Source of the DNA: SIG565 sp045590755
Lineage (GTDB): Bacteria > Bacillota > Clostridia > Oscillospirales > Acutalibacteraceae
NCBI GenBank assembly: GCA_045590755.1
Contig: JAZNRP010000024.1
Coordinates: 62,001 to 126,000, forward strand
Reading direction: 5' to 3'
Length of the DNA stretch: 64,000 nt
The translations under genes and the position numbers were made by a program. The notes below the pieces were generated by a model. It did no database searches and was not told where the DNA came from. It was given only the letters and a program-made list of their open reading frames with translations. Below, piece after piece: positions 17,674-25,202 of the stretch. Each line of letters starts with the position of its first letter. Position 1 is the stretch's first letter.

Positions 17674-18696
17674 ATGAAAAAATGCGATTTTAATTATCTT
17701 TTACCTGAAAATCTTATTGCACAGACCCCTATTGAGCCAAGAGATATGTCTCGGCTTATGGTTTTAGATAAAAAAACAGGGGAGATTACACACACCGTTT
17801 TTAATACTTTGGATGGGTATTTGAAAAAAGGGGACACACTTATACTTAATGATACACGCGTTTTACCCGCAAGAATTTTCGGCACCCGTACAGATACCGG
17901 TGCAGTTGTAGAATTTGTGCTGTTAAAACAAATATCAACTCTTTGTTGGGAATGTATTGCAGGCCCCGGTAAAAAGGCGAAGACGGGTCACGAGTTTGTC
18001 TTTTCGGATGAACTGTCAGCACAGGTGACAGATGTATTACCAGACGGTAACCGAATTATTGATTTTAAGTGTAACGGAGAATTTTTCTCGGTGCTCGATA
18101 AGGTAGGCCAAATGCCTTTACCGCATTATATAAAAGAAAAATTAGAGAATAAAGAGCGTTATCAGACTGTATATTCAAGAGAGCTCGGCAGTGCGGCGGC
18201 CCCCACGGCAGGACTGCATTTTACAAATGAAATGTTGGAACGCCTAAAGAACAAAGGTATTAATATAGCCTTTGTAACCTTGCATGTAGGGCTTGGCACC
18301 TTTCGTCCTGTAAAGGTGGATGAGATAACCGAGCATAAAATGCATTCCGAACATTATACAATAAGCGAAGAAACCGCGCAGATTATCAATGACACCAAGA
18401 AAAACGGCGGTAAGGTAATATGTGTAGGCACAACATCCTGCAGAACGCTTGAGAGTGCTGCGACAAAATTCGGTGAAATTAAGGCGTGTAGCGAAGACAC
18501 CGATATATTTATATACCCTGGCTATGAGTTTAAGGTGATGGATGCATTGATTACAAATTTTCACCTGCCTGAAAGCACGCTTATAATGTTGGTTTCGGCT
18601 TTTGCGGGGTACAATAGCACAATGAATGCCTATAAAACGGCAGTAGCTGAAAAATATAGATTTTTCAGCTTCGGCGATGCGATGTTTATTGTATAA
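17674..18696 (+). CDS. queA: tRNA preQ1(34) S-adenosylmethionine ribosyltransferase-isomerase
   Basis: A 340-residue queuosine-pathway enzyme that adds the epoxycyclopentane moiety to preQ1 in tRNA. Typical segments are FNYLLPENLIAQTPIEPRDMSRLMVLD at the N-terminus (positions 5-31), LNDTRVLPARIFG, AAPTAGLHFT and LHVGLGTFRPV. Full length. It is the last gene with host-like codon use; a tgt gene, which often follows, is absent, which fits prophage insertion immediately downstream. Confidence 0.95.
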   Translation: MKKCDFNYLLPENLIAQTPIEPRDMSRLMVLDKKTGEITHTVFNTLDGYLKKGDTLILNDTRVLPARIFGTRTDTGAVVEFVLLKQISTLCWECIAGPGKKAKTGHEFVFSDELSAQVTDVLPDGNRIIDFKCNGEFFSVLDKVGQMPLPHYIKEKLENKERYQTVYSRELGSAAAPTAGLHFTNEMLERLKNKGINIAFVTLHVGLGTFRPVKVDEITEHKMHSEHYTISEETAQIINDTKKNGGKVICVGTTSCRTLESAATKFGEIKACSEDTDIFIYPGYEFKVMDALITNFHLPESTLIMLVSAFAGYNSTMNAYKTAVAEKYRFFSFGDAMFIV

Positions 18697-18914
18697 GTGA
18701 TGCCGAAAATCAACGAAAATGGCGAAAAACCGCTTGAAATCAGGCTTTGTTTGGGTTGATTTCCCCCTCATACTATGCAGAAGATTTGCAAAAGGTGAAA
18801 ATCACAAATGAACTCATTACCCGATGTTTATCATTTTTGACAACTTTTGCAGAGCGTTTATATCACGAAAAACAGATATTTTTGAAAAATTTTAGAAAAT
18901 ATCTGTTTCCCCTA
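18697..18914. other. Host-prophage junction region without a recognisable gene
   Basis: About 220 bases between queA and the first phage promoter. No open frame of useful length and no tRNA is visible. The left attachment site of the prophage should be here, but serine-integrase sites have very short cores and I cannot place it without the right end. The last 50 bases become A/T-rich and resemble the A-tract seen before two other phage promoters. Confidence 0.5.
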
Positions 18915-18942
18915 TTGACTTAGGCGATAGGCATTGTAAGAT
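18915..18942 (+). promoter_or_regulatory. Phage promoter, member 1 of a three-copy family
   Basis: TTGACT (18915-18920), a 16-base spacer and TAAGAT (18937-18942). The stretch ATTGTAAGATAAAGTTAC is nearly repeated at the promoter near 33829, and both are preceded by a TTTTAGAAAA tract. It would drive the end gene at 18977. Confidence 0.7.
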
Positions 18943-18976
18943 AAAGTTACGATAACCCACAAAGGAGTGAAATGAT

Positions 18977-19285
18977 ATGGGATGGCTCCAAAATTTGAAA
19001 GAGGGCGATACAGTCATTGTTCGCACTCGTTACAGCGAGAGCATCAGAAAGGTTGATAAGATAACCCCTACCGGGAAAATACGTGTTGGAAACTTTCTTT
19101 TTACGGATGGTCGTTGCAAAAGCGGCAATGTTTGGGACTACACGACCTTGGAAGAACCTACCGAGGAAAAAGTTCGTGAAATAACAGAAAAGTACGTAAT
19201 AAGAAAAGCCCTGACAGAAATGCACGAAACGAAAGACATCTCCTATGAACAAGCGAAAGCGATTTTGGAGATATTGAAAACGTAA
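18977..19285 (+). CDS. Small prophage-end protein, unknown
   Basis: A 102-residue protein beginning MGWLQNLKEGDTVIV. The first 50 residues look like a small beta-barrel (GDTVIVRTRYSESIRKVDKITPTG), and the last 40 are a charged helix (EEKVREITEKYVIRKAL). It has a strong AGGAGTGA site, its own promoter and a terminator, and it lies outside the integrase gene at the extreme prophage end. It is therefore a free-standing unit that could be expressed in the lysogen. No function recognised. Confidence 0.75.
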   Translation: MGWLQNLKEGDTVIVRTRYSESIRKVDKITPTGKIRVGNFLFTDGRCKSGNVWDYTTLEEPTEEKVREITEKYVIRKALTEMHETKDISYEQAKAILEILKT

Positions 19286-19307
19286 TATTTTCGCAAAAAG
19301 CGTAATA

Positions 19308-19341
19308 AAAACCCGAGAACCGTGATTGGTTTTCGGGTTTC
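19308..19341. terminator. Bidirectional terminator between the end gene and the integrase
   Basis: AAACCCGA-G-AACC and GGTT-T-TCGGGTTT (19309-19340) form a long stem with a GTGATT loop and an internal mismatch. A-rich and T-rich flanks serve both converging genes. Confidence 0.85.
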
Positions 19342-19351
19342 CGTTATTTTA

Positions 19352-21106
19352 TCAGGCATTTCCGTTATTGGAAGTGCTGTTTTTGTATGTGAACCTGTGC
19401 TCGATACCGTTCTTGAATTTGATGGCTGTGATTTTGCCGTCATCGGCAGTAATGGTCTCGATGATGCTCTTGATGAAGTTGCGAGGTATTCCCGGCTCGA
19501 TGCTGCGGATGTATTTCTCGTAGTCGATAAATCGACCGTCAAGCAGTTTCTCGACCATAATGAAGTACGAAGCCTTTTCGATGAATTCGTCAGTAATTTC
19601 GTCCTCTCCGGTCTCTGCTCGTATAACAGACAGTCGCTCGTCAACCTCGTGGAGCTCATCAAGTATCCGTTTACGCTCGATGATATAGTCCTTTTCAGGC
19701 AACTGCTCATCGCCGTACAGATATAACGCTTTGAGTCGGTTCATAGCGTTCTCACACTTGCGGCGGCGGTCTTCGAGGAATGTCCGTTCGCTGACATCTC
19801 CGCCTTTCGCATCGAAAACGACAGGTGGCTTGTATTCAAGTCCCGATACACCGCTTATAAGAAGTTCGTGCATAGCGTTCAGTCCCTCTGCCTCGATATG
19901 CTCGATTTCACGGAACTGTTCTCCACGGAGCAGTTTTCGTTCGAGAACATCAGGAGTTGAGCGTTTGCCTAAACTGTCTTTGGCTCGGATGATGTTAGCC
20001 ACGTAGTTGAAAACGAATGGACCTATTGTTTTGTCCGAAATGTATTTGTTTCGGCATTGAGTGCTATCGTTCCTGCGGGTCGAACAGGCATAGATAGACG
20101 GTCGCCATCCGTCCGCTCTCCGCCTATCGAGAGTCGCAGTCATAACTCGGTTGCAGTTTTGACACCTCATAAGGCCCGCAAAGATATGGATGTTCTTGCG
20201 GATGTATGTCTTCTCTTCCGGTACACCGCCACGCTTGTTCCGTTTGAGCAAGAACTGTATGCGGTCGAATTGGTCCTCGGAAACGGACGGCTCGTGATGG
20301 TCGGGTATGAGAACCCACTCGTTTTCGTCACGCTTGTCGGTTCCGTTACCGCCCGAGTGAACATTGTACTGATATGCACCTTTGTAGAACGGATTTGTCA
20401 GTATCTTATACACGCCCGTCGTGGACCATTTCTTTCCGGCTCTCGTTTTGATACCTGCATCGTTCAGGTATCTCGTAACATACAGGATAGACTGATACTG
20501 TTCGTAGAGCGAATAGATAAGATTGACGATTTTGTTTTCAGCAGGATTGAGCGAGAAGATTTTGGTCTGCTTATCGTAATCGTAACCGTAAGGCACCCTG
20601 CCACCGTTCCATTGACCGTTGTTTGCCCTTGAAAGCATAACAGCAGTTACACGCTCGGATGTCATATTACGTTCGAGCTCGGCAAAAACGAGGATGATTT
20701 TCAGCATTGCCTCGCCGATAGCATTACTTGTATCGAACTGTTCGTTCTTGGATACGAAGACGATGCCGAGTGATTTTAGTTCTTGATACATTTGTGCGAA
20801 GTCGAGCAGGTTTCGACTGATGCGGTCGATTTTCCACACAAGCAAATGGGAGAATTCGCCTGAGCGTAACCTGCTCATCATTCGCTGATAATCAGGGCGG
20901 TCGGTGTTCTTTGCTGAATAGCCGGGGTCCTCGAATACGACATAGTCTGTTATGCCGAGCACCATCTCTGCATAAGCAATCAGCTCACGCCTTTGCACCT
21001 GAAGGGAGTCTTTGTCAACTTGCCAATGGGTAGAAACACGGATATAGATAGCCACTTTCGTTTTGCTGAGTGTTTCGACCGCCTTTTGCATTGCCTTGAT
21101 AGCCAT
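19352..21106 (-). CDS. int: Large serine recombinase (phage integrase)
   Basis: A 584-residue site-specific recombinase. The N-terminal resolvase domain has the nucleophile Ser25 in YIRVSTH, followed by VQRRELIAYAE and LLVWKIDRISRN. A recombinase domain follows (GGRVPYGYDYDKQ), then a zinc ribbon (MRCQNCNRVM, with CSTRRNDSTQC) and a C-terminal coiled-coil region. Such enzymes integrate phages between short attB/attP sites and need a separate directionality factor for excision; none is obvious here. ATG 21106 follows a perfect AGGAGGTG; an upstream ATG at 21139 would read into the repeat cluster and is rejected. Confidence 0.95.
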   Translation of the reverse strand: MAIKAMQKAVETLSKTKVAIYIRVSTHWQVDKDSLQVQRRELIAYAEMVLGITDYVVFEDPGYSAKNTDRPDYQRMMSRLRSGEFSHLLVWKIDRISRNLLDFAQMYQELKSLGIVFVSKNEQFDTSNAIGEAMLKIILVFAELERNMTSERVTAVMLSRANNGQWNGGRVPYGYDYDKQTKIFSLNPAENKIVNLIYSLYEQYQSILYVTRYLNDAGIKTRAGKKWSTTGVYKILTNPFYKGAYQYNVHSGGNGTDKRDENEWVLIPDHHEPSVSEDQFDRIQFLLKRNKRGGVPEEKTYIRKNIHIFAGLMRCQNCNRVMTATLDRRRADGWRPSIYACSTRRNDSTQCRNKYISDKTIGPFVFNYVANIIRAKDSLGKRSTPDVLERKLLRGEQFREIEHIEAEGLNAMHELLISGVSGLEYKPPVVFDAKGGDVSERTFLEDRRRKCENAMNRLKALYLYGDEQLPEKDYIIERKRILDELHEVDERLSVIRAETGEDEITDEFIEKASYFIMVEKLLDGRFIDYEKYIRSIEPGIPRNFIKSIIETITADDGKITAIKFKNGIEHRFTYKNSTSNNGNA

Positions 21107-21120
21107 AGGCACCTCCTGTT

Positions 21121-21215
21121 TCGGACAGTCTGCGGACATTCCATAGGACAGTCTGCGGAAAGTCCTGCTATAACCGTAACCGTTACCTTAACCGTAACCG
21201 TAATCGTTACAGCAC
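21121..21215. repeat. Iteron-like repeat cluster A upstream of the integrase
   Basis: Contains CGGACAGTCTGCGGACATTCC (split here for description: GGACAGTC at 21123, GGACATTCC at 21134), a second GGACAGTC at 21147 and CGGAAAGTCC. A tract of TAACCG/TTACCTTAACCG hexamers follows at about 21171-21207. The same two-part architecture recurs at 62452-62540. It lies in the integrase promoter region on the minus strand. Confidence 0.75.
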
Positions 21216-21236
21216 CGTAAAAATTGAGATAAATAT

Positions 21237-21265
21237 AGCAGGGTGCCGCAGAACGACCCCCTGCT
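21237..21265 (-). terminator. Probable terminator of the repressor operon
   Basis: AGCAGGG (21237-21243) pairs with CCCTGCT (21259-21265). Read on the minus strand it is followed by an A/T-rich stretch ending in a T-run. It would separate the lysogeny operon from the integrase gene. Confidence 0.55.
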
Positions 21266-21273
21266 GCGAGTGT

Positions 21274-21633
21274 TTAATAGAGTGTTTCGGTTAGCATTTT
21301 GAACATAAAGTCGTCAAGGTCGCATAGACATTTTGTTCCGTCCTTGAAGATGATAGACACCGTATGGATGCCTTTCTTTTTGCCTGAAGCGGCTCCGGCA
21401 ACGGCACCGCCGACACCGAACAGAGCTCCGCCTACGGTTGCTCTTGCTACGCTACTGCCGAATGATTGATATTGGTCCTCGCCTACGACCTCGTAACGCT
21501 CGACTGTTTCCTTGTTGATGAATACCTTTTTGCCGAGCCCGAATGAACCGTAAATATAAAGACCCTTTTTCTTGTTCTTGTAGTCGATGTATCCCTTGTA
21601 GTCGCCTGCGGTTACAATGTTTTTTAATGGCAT
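21274..21633 (-). CDS. Small Gly-rich protein in the lysogeny operon, unknown
   Basis: A 119-residue protein with a central glycine-zipper-like stretch (ATVGGALFGVGGAVAGAASGKKKG, residues about 65-87, also rich in Ala) flanked by beta-rich segments (GYIDYKNKKKGLYIYGSFG and TVSIIFKDGTKCLCDL). The central stretch could insert in a membrane or pack helices. Family not identified. It is the last gene of the repressor operon, 11 bases after the nuclease-like gene, so it is probably expressed in the lysogen. Confidence 0.7.
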   Translation of the reverse strand: MPLKNIVTAGDYKGYIDYKNKKKGLYIYGSFGLGKKVFINKETVERYEVVGEDQYQSFGSSVARATVGGALFGVGGAVAGAASGKKKGIHTVSIIFKDGTKCLCDLDDFMFKMLTETLY

Positions 21634-21644
21634 AATGTTTCCTC

Positions 21645-22886
21645 CTACTTATTGTTGGAAATGGCGTGAGCGAATTGCTCTGCCATCTCTATGAAATCGC
21701 TTGAATGGCGAAGCACAGCCTCGACTATTGCATAGTAGAACCCTGCTTCGTTCTCATAAGGTGCAGTCTTGCACCGTTTTGTATCTACGAAACGCTTGTA
21801 GAACTCCAAAAATGTATCTGCCTCGAAAGGAAAGCAACCGTGTTTCTCTAATGCCGATTTAATCCGACCGGGCATAACCCACATATCAGCCTTGTCAGCA
21901 GAGATACCGAGAGTTAGCAATGGATATGAATGAGAGCCATCGGGAGCGAAACGCACGGTCAGTTCGGTCGCTGTGGTAGCCACGGAAAGACCGCTGATAG
22001 CATCGAGGTCGCTTACGAACTCCACGACATCGTCAATATCATATCCACCGTTAGCCGAGAACGCTTCGATAAACTCCCTGCGAGAAAGCACAGGTTTTTT
22101 GACATAAGGCTTTGCATCCGCACCGTTCTCTCTGCTCGGAGCAGAAAAAGAAGTCGTCCCGTAAGGTTTCTGCGATACGACATAACGTTCGATAACGGTC
22201 GTCTTTTGGAGCAGGTTCGGTATCACGATGACACCGGAGCCTGATTGATATACTTCCATTTCGGCAAGAGCGAGGTTAAATGACATAGCCGTATTCTCGT
22301 TAAGGAAGTCTGCGAGTTGCTGAACGCCCGAACGAATACCGTCCCCCACTATCATAAGAAGAAAAGAAGCCGAAGACAGATTGTTATTGATGTTGTCGAT
22401 TAGCCTTGCCTCATCGGATAAAGTCAGATAGCCCTCAGCCGCCATAATGTCAATGAGTTTGAAAGCCTGACCTTTCGTGCGGTAGAAATATTCGGATGCC
22501 ACCTCATCGAGTTTTGCAGCATCCCATTTTTGCAGTTCCTTGGCATAGTCAATGATTTGAGCAACGACGGTTCGCCTTGACTCTTGGTTGCGGAACAGTT
22601 TCGTTTCAACGATTACGATGCGACCCGTAGGCGTAATGTAAAGGTTGTCGATATAGCCTTGTGTTTCGCCCGAACCAACGGGCACCTCACGACCGATGCA
22701 GATGAGCGGTGCATATTCTGAAGATACATCGCCCGATGGAATGATGCTCGGGTTCTCTTCGAGCAGTTCTTGAAGCCAAGCCTCGTTGAAACTGCCGGAC
22801 ATAAACGGAATTCGGTTGAGTCTGTCCGTCTCTCCGTTCGCACCGATGAAAACGGCTTGGCGATTTAGTTTTTCACCGTACAGCAT
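21645..22886 (-). CDS. PD-(D/E)XK nuclease-like protein in the lysogeny operon
   Basis: A 413-residue protein. Residues 78-115 show a full PD-(D/E)XK signature: D80 in YIDNLYI, E94-T-K96 in IVIVETKLF, and Q110xxxY114 in AQIIDYAKE, the motif-IV pair of RecB-like nucleases. The rest (residues 120-413) is unassigned. It starts one base before the repressor stop, with AGGAGG inside the repressor's last codons, so it is translationally coupled to the repressor and should be made in the lysogen. That suits an anti-phage or superinfection-exclusion role, which is inference. Annotated relatives are generally uncharacterised. Confidence 0.75.
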   Translation of the reverse strand: MLYGEKLNRQAVFIGANGETDRLNRIPFMSGSFNEAWLQELLEENPSIIPSGDVSSEYAPLICIGREVPVGSGETQGYIDNLYITPTGRIVIVETKLFRNQESRRTVVAQIIDYAKELQKWDAAKLDEVASEYFYRTKGQAFKLIDIMAAEGYLTLSDEARLIDNINNNLSSASFLLMIVGDGIRSGVQQLADFLNENTAMSFNLALAEMEVYQSGSGVIVIPNLLQKTTVIERYVVSQKPYGTTSFSAPSRENGADAKPYVKKPVLSRREFIEAFSANGGYDIDDVVEFVSDLDAISGLSVATTATELTVRFAPDGSHSYPLLTLGISADKADMWVMPGRIKSALEKHGCFPFEADTFLEFYKRFVDTKRCKTAPYENEAGFYYAIVEAVLRHSSDFIEMAEQFAHAISNNK

Positions 22887-23210
22887 TTAGTCCTCCTGAT
22901 ACTTGGCGAGGACAGCCTGAACGACTCTGCGGTCATCAGGGCTCGCCAACTGATAGCAATGTGCGATTTCCTGAACCTCTTTCGGCATAATATCGAACTT
23001 GTCGCCGTTGATACCGAGAAGCCAATCGACAGATACGTTGAAGTATGCCGCAATCTTGACAGCATAAGGCAGGTCGGGAGTCCTGTCACCCGAAAGGTAT
23101 CTCGAAAGGGTTGCCGGGGTTACGTTGATTTCCTCGCCGAACGCTTTGACACTCATCCCTCTTGTGTCGATGAGACGGCGAAGATTTTCTCTGAAAGCAG
23201 TATAGTCCAT
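22887..23210 (-). CDS. CI-like phage repressor, XRE-family
   Basis: A 107-residue DNA-binding protein. The helix-turn-helix (residues about 8-62) includes MSVKAFGEEINVTPATLSRYLSG, and VSVDWLLGI closes the domain as in SinR/Xre proteins. The short C-terminal helix lacks a peptidase domain, so induction would not use RecA-driven self-cleavage. ATG 23210 has an AAGGAG site; longer upstream frames cross the promoter. It is the first gene of the leftward lysogeny operon and divergent from the Cro-like gene, with dyad operators between. Confidence 0.88.
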   Translation of the reverse strand: MDYTAFRENLRRLIDTRGMSVKAFGEEINVTPATLSRYLSGDRTPDLPYAVKIAAYFNVSVDWLLGINGDKFDIMPKEVQEIAHCYQLASPDDRRVVQAVLAKYQED

Positions 23211-23236
23211 AATTGTACGCTCCTTGTATATGAAAA

Positions 23237-23271
23237 TTACCGAGGGTTTACTTAATGTTACCGTTAGGTTA
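23237..23271. promoter_or_regulatory. Operator sites at the repressor promoter
   Basis: TTACC-GTTA-GGTTA (23258-23271) is a near-dyad of the same design as the exact operator in the rightward promoter. A weaker version, TTACCGAGGGTTTA, begins at 23237. Both lie at or just downstream of the leftward start site. Confidence 0.6.
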
Positions 23272-23299
23272 TCATACCACAACCTTACGACTTTTGCAA
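23271..23299 (-). promoter_or_regulatory. Leftward promoter of the repressor operon
   Basis: On the minus strand TTGCAA (23294-23299), 17-base spacer, TATGAT (complement of 23271-23276). The -10 box abuts the operator-like dyad at 23258-23271, so the repressor could regulate its own synthesis. Confidence 0.7.
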
Positions 23300-23350
23300 C
23301 GATTTCTGCAAAAAAACGCAAAAATCCTACGAAAACTCACCAAAAAACTA

Positions 23351-23379
23351 TTGACAATTACCGATTGGTAATGTATAAT
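23351..23379 (+). promoter_or_regulatory. Rightward early promoter with operator in the spacer
   Basis: TTGACA (23351-23356), 17-base spacer, TATAAT (23374-23379): exact consensus. The spacer contains the perfect dyad TTACC-GATT-GGTAA arms (23358-23371), so a bound repressor would exclude RNA polymerase. The Cro-like gene starts about 50 bases downstream. Confidence 0.88.
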
Positions 23380-23437
23380 AAAGATGTCGGTAAAACCCAA
23401 CACTACCGCAAAAGACTTGAAGAAAGAAGGTGAACTA

Positions 23438-23722
23438 ATGAAGCCACTTGAAATCAAAGGAGCCCGAACAAGGCTTGGATATTCGCAACAGTATATGGCA
23501 GACGAACTCGGTATGTCGGTCCACTCCTATCAAAAGAAGGAGAGTGGAAAGATTAAGTTTACCGAGGAAGAGAAATTCAAGGTTGGCGAAATGCTCGAAT
23601 TGAATGGAACACAGTTAGATGATTTCTTGTTCGACGGGCAACTCGCTAAATTTTTTAGCCCTGAATTACCGATTGGTAATGTCATATATAACGAACGGAA
23701 AGCGGTGCAGGTCGATGCTTAA
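23438..23722 (+). CDS. Cro-like HTH protein
   Basis: A 94-residue XRE-type regulator beginning MKPLEIKGARTRLGYSQQYM, with the helix-turn-helix at residues 8-60 (LGMSVHSYQKKESGKIKF). It is the first gene of the rightward early operon, so a lytic-switch role like Cro is likely. ATG 23438 follows GAAAGAAGGTG. An exact copy of the repressor operator lies inside the 3' part of this gene (23666-23679). Confidence 0.82.
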   Translation: MKPLEIKGARTRLGYSQQYMADELGMSVHSYQKKESGKIKFTEEEKFKVGEMLELNGTQLDDFLFDGQLAKFFSPELPIGNVIYNERKAVQVDA

Positions 23723-23750
23723 TTTTTTATCTGTCCTTTACCGATTGGCT
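23666..23750. promoter_or_regulatory. Further operator copies downstream of the early promoter
   Basis: The exact dyad TTACCGATTGGTAA recurs at 23666-23679 within the Cro-like coding sequence, and a half-matching TTACCGATTGGC at 23738-23749 in the gap before the next gene. A short palindrome TTACGGTAA follows at 23765-23773. These may be auxiliary sites for roadblock or looping. Confidence 0.6.
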
Positions 23751-23802
23751 GTCCGTTCTTTATCTTACGGTAATATTATAAGCGATTAGGAGGTGCAAGA
23801 AA

Positions 23803-24306
23803 ATGGGTCGTGATGCTATGAAAGCAGCCGGAAATCCTTGGTACGAAGCAAGGAAAAAAGCCGCAGAATATGACGAGAGGCTACATTCCCGTGAGGGAGC
23901 CGCAGAAAGACTCGGAATGTCCGTTTCATCCGTAGCAGATGCGGAGCTCGGTCTTACAAAATGTATGCCTGTTGATAAGGCAGTCCTTATGGCAGACCTT
24001 TATAATGCACCGCACTTACTCAACTATTACTGTTTGAATGAGTGCCCTATCGGGTGCAGACACTCGATTTCCGATGAGGTTGTTGACATCGACCGTGTAA
24101 CAGTTAAGTTGCTGAAAAGGTTGAAAGTCGATGACCTTGAAAAAATCAAAGACAGACTGCTTGATATTTCGGAAGACGGTGTCATCGAAGATGAAGAAAA
24201 GCCGGACCTTGTGAGCGTACTGAAATACCTCGAAGATTTGGCAAAGGTAATCAGCGAATTGAAGACCATAGGACAAATGGCAATGAACGGAGGCGAGAAA
24301 GATTGA
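23803..24306 (+). CDS. Second phage XRE-like HTH protein
   Basis: A 167-residue protein. Residues about 25-75 form a helix-turn-helix (REGAAERLGMSVSSVADAELGLTK) preceded by a conserved-looking WYEARKKAAEYDERL helix. A Cys cluster (YYCLNECPIGCRH, residues 75-87) suggests a metal site. The C-terminal half is helical and acidic. AGGAGG precedes ATG 23803. Early-operon position suggests an antirepressor or early regulator. Confidence 0.75.
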   Translation: MGRDAMKAAGNPWYEARKKAAEYDERLHSREGAAERLGMSVSSVADAELGLTKCMPVDKAVLMADLYNAPHLLNYYCLNECPIGCRHSISDEVVDIDRVTVKLLKRLKVDDLEKIKDRLLDISEDGVIEDEEKPDLVSVLKYLEDLAKVISELKTIGQMAMNGGEKD

Positions 24307-24503
24307 AACTGAAACATCAAGCAACAGCAATGCTCGAAATACTCAGGAAAGAGTTCGGAATATCGAATATGTCCGACCTGAATGTTAGGCTTGAAAAACT
24401 CGGTACAATCGACCTCGCCCCGTTTTGCTCTATAAAAAATGAAAGCAGAAAGGACAGTATCGTATGTACGACAACAGTTCCACAGTATCACCCGAGTATT
24501 TAG
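24303..24503 (+). CDS. Small early phage protein, unknown
   Basis: A 66-residue protein with a TTG start overlapping the previous stop by 4 bases and a GGAGGCGAG ribosome site. The N-terminal 40 residues (LKHQATAMLEILRKEFGI) look like a folded helical unit. The last 14 residues overlap the next gene in another frame by 40 bases, so the extreme C-terminus may be unimportant. Not recognised. Confidence 0.6.
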   Translation: MKLKHQATAMLEILRKEFGISNMSDLNVRLEKLGTIDLAPFCSIKNESRKDSIVCTTTVPQYHPSI

Positions 24504-25192
24504 CAAGACAGAGAGCCGCAAGGGTAGCGGCGAGAAGAAAAAGAATTCGCAACCGCAGGATTTTCGTAGCCTGTGTGGTAGCCGTAGCACTTTTGCTTGT
24601 GGTTCTCATCCTAACGGCGTTCACGAAACCGAGCGACAAAGCCCCTGATGTTGGAACCGGATGCAATGGAAATTGCAAAGGTCAGCAGGTTTTCATCATT
24701 CCCGATGGAATGAACGGAGACTCCGGCAACAGCAACTCGGCAGTTATCACGAATGTTTCTCTCGACAAGAAACCCGTTGAAAAGCAGAAGATTTACACCG
24801 ACAGAGATGTCGAACTCATTGCCAAGACGGTTTATGGAGAGGCGTTGGTTACACAGTCCGATACAGAGATGGCGGCAGTTGTTTGGTGTATCCTCAATCG
24901 AGTTGATGTTAAAGATTATGCCTGCGGAAACAGTATCGAGTATGTAGTAACATTCCCGAAACAGTTCCACGGTTACGACCCTGATAATCCGGTAACGCCT
25001 CATATCAAAGAGCTCGTTATAGATGTGCTTGATAGATGGCAGGCTGAAAAAGAGGGTGCCAAAGACGTAGGACGAATTCTCCCGAAAGAATATCGTTTCT
25101 TCGAGGGAGACGGCAGACATAACCACTATGTAACATCCTACGGCGGTAAAGATTATTGGGATTGGAGCCTTGAAAGCCCTTATGAAAGTTGA
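24464..25192 (+). CDS. Membrane-anchored SleB-like cell-wall hydrolase
   Basis: A 242-residue protein with an Arg/Lys-rich N-terminus, one membrane segment (residues 33-53, FVACVVAVALLLVVLILTAF) and a C-terminal hydrolase domain of the SleB/Hydrolase_2 type. That domain has DVELIAKTVYGEALV with the likely catalytic Glu, then VVWCILNRVD, VVTFPKQFHGY and a terminal RHNHYVTSYGGKDYW. The family cleaves cortex or wall glycan strands. The topology would place the domain outside the membrane. Its place among early genes, far from a lysis cassette, is odd and hints at a role other than lysis. Confidence 0.78.
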   Translation: MYDNSSTVSPEYLARQRAARVAARRKRIRNRRIFVACVVAVALLLVVLILTAFTKPSDKAPDVGTGCNGNCKGQQVFIIPDGMNGDSGNSNSAVITNVSLDKKPVEKQKIYTDRDVELIAKTVYGEALVTQSDTEMAAVVWCILNRVDVKDYACGNSIEYVVTFPKQFHGYDPDNPVTPHIKELVIDVLDRWQAEKEGAKDVGRILPKEYRFFEGDGRHNHYVTSYGGKDYWDWSLESPYES

Positions 25193-25202
25193 GGTGAAAA
25201 CG

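Noticed and set aside
18697..18976. tRNA gene or duplicated host sequence marking the left attachment site
   Set aside because: No cloverleaf can be folded from this stretch, and the right junction is outside the window, so no direct repeat can be recognised.
20575..20595. Another TAACCG-like tract inside the integrase gene
   Set aside because: It simply encodes the YGYDYD segment of the recombinase; no GGACAGTCC units accompany it.
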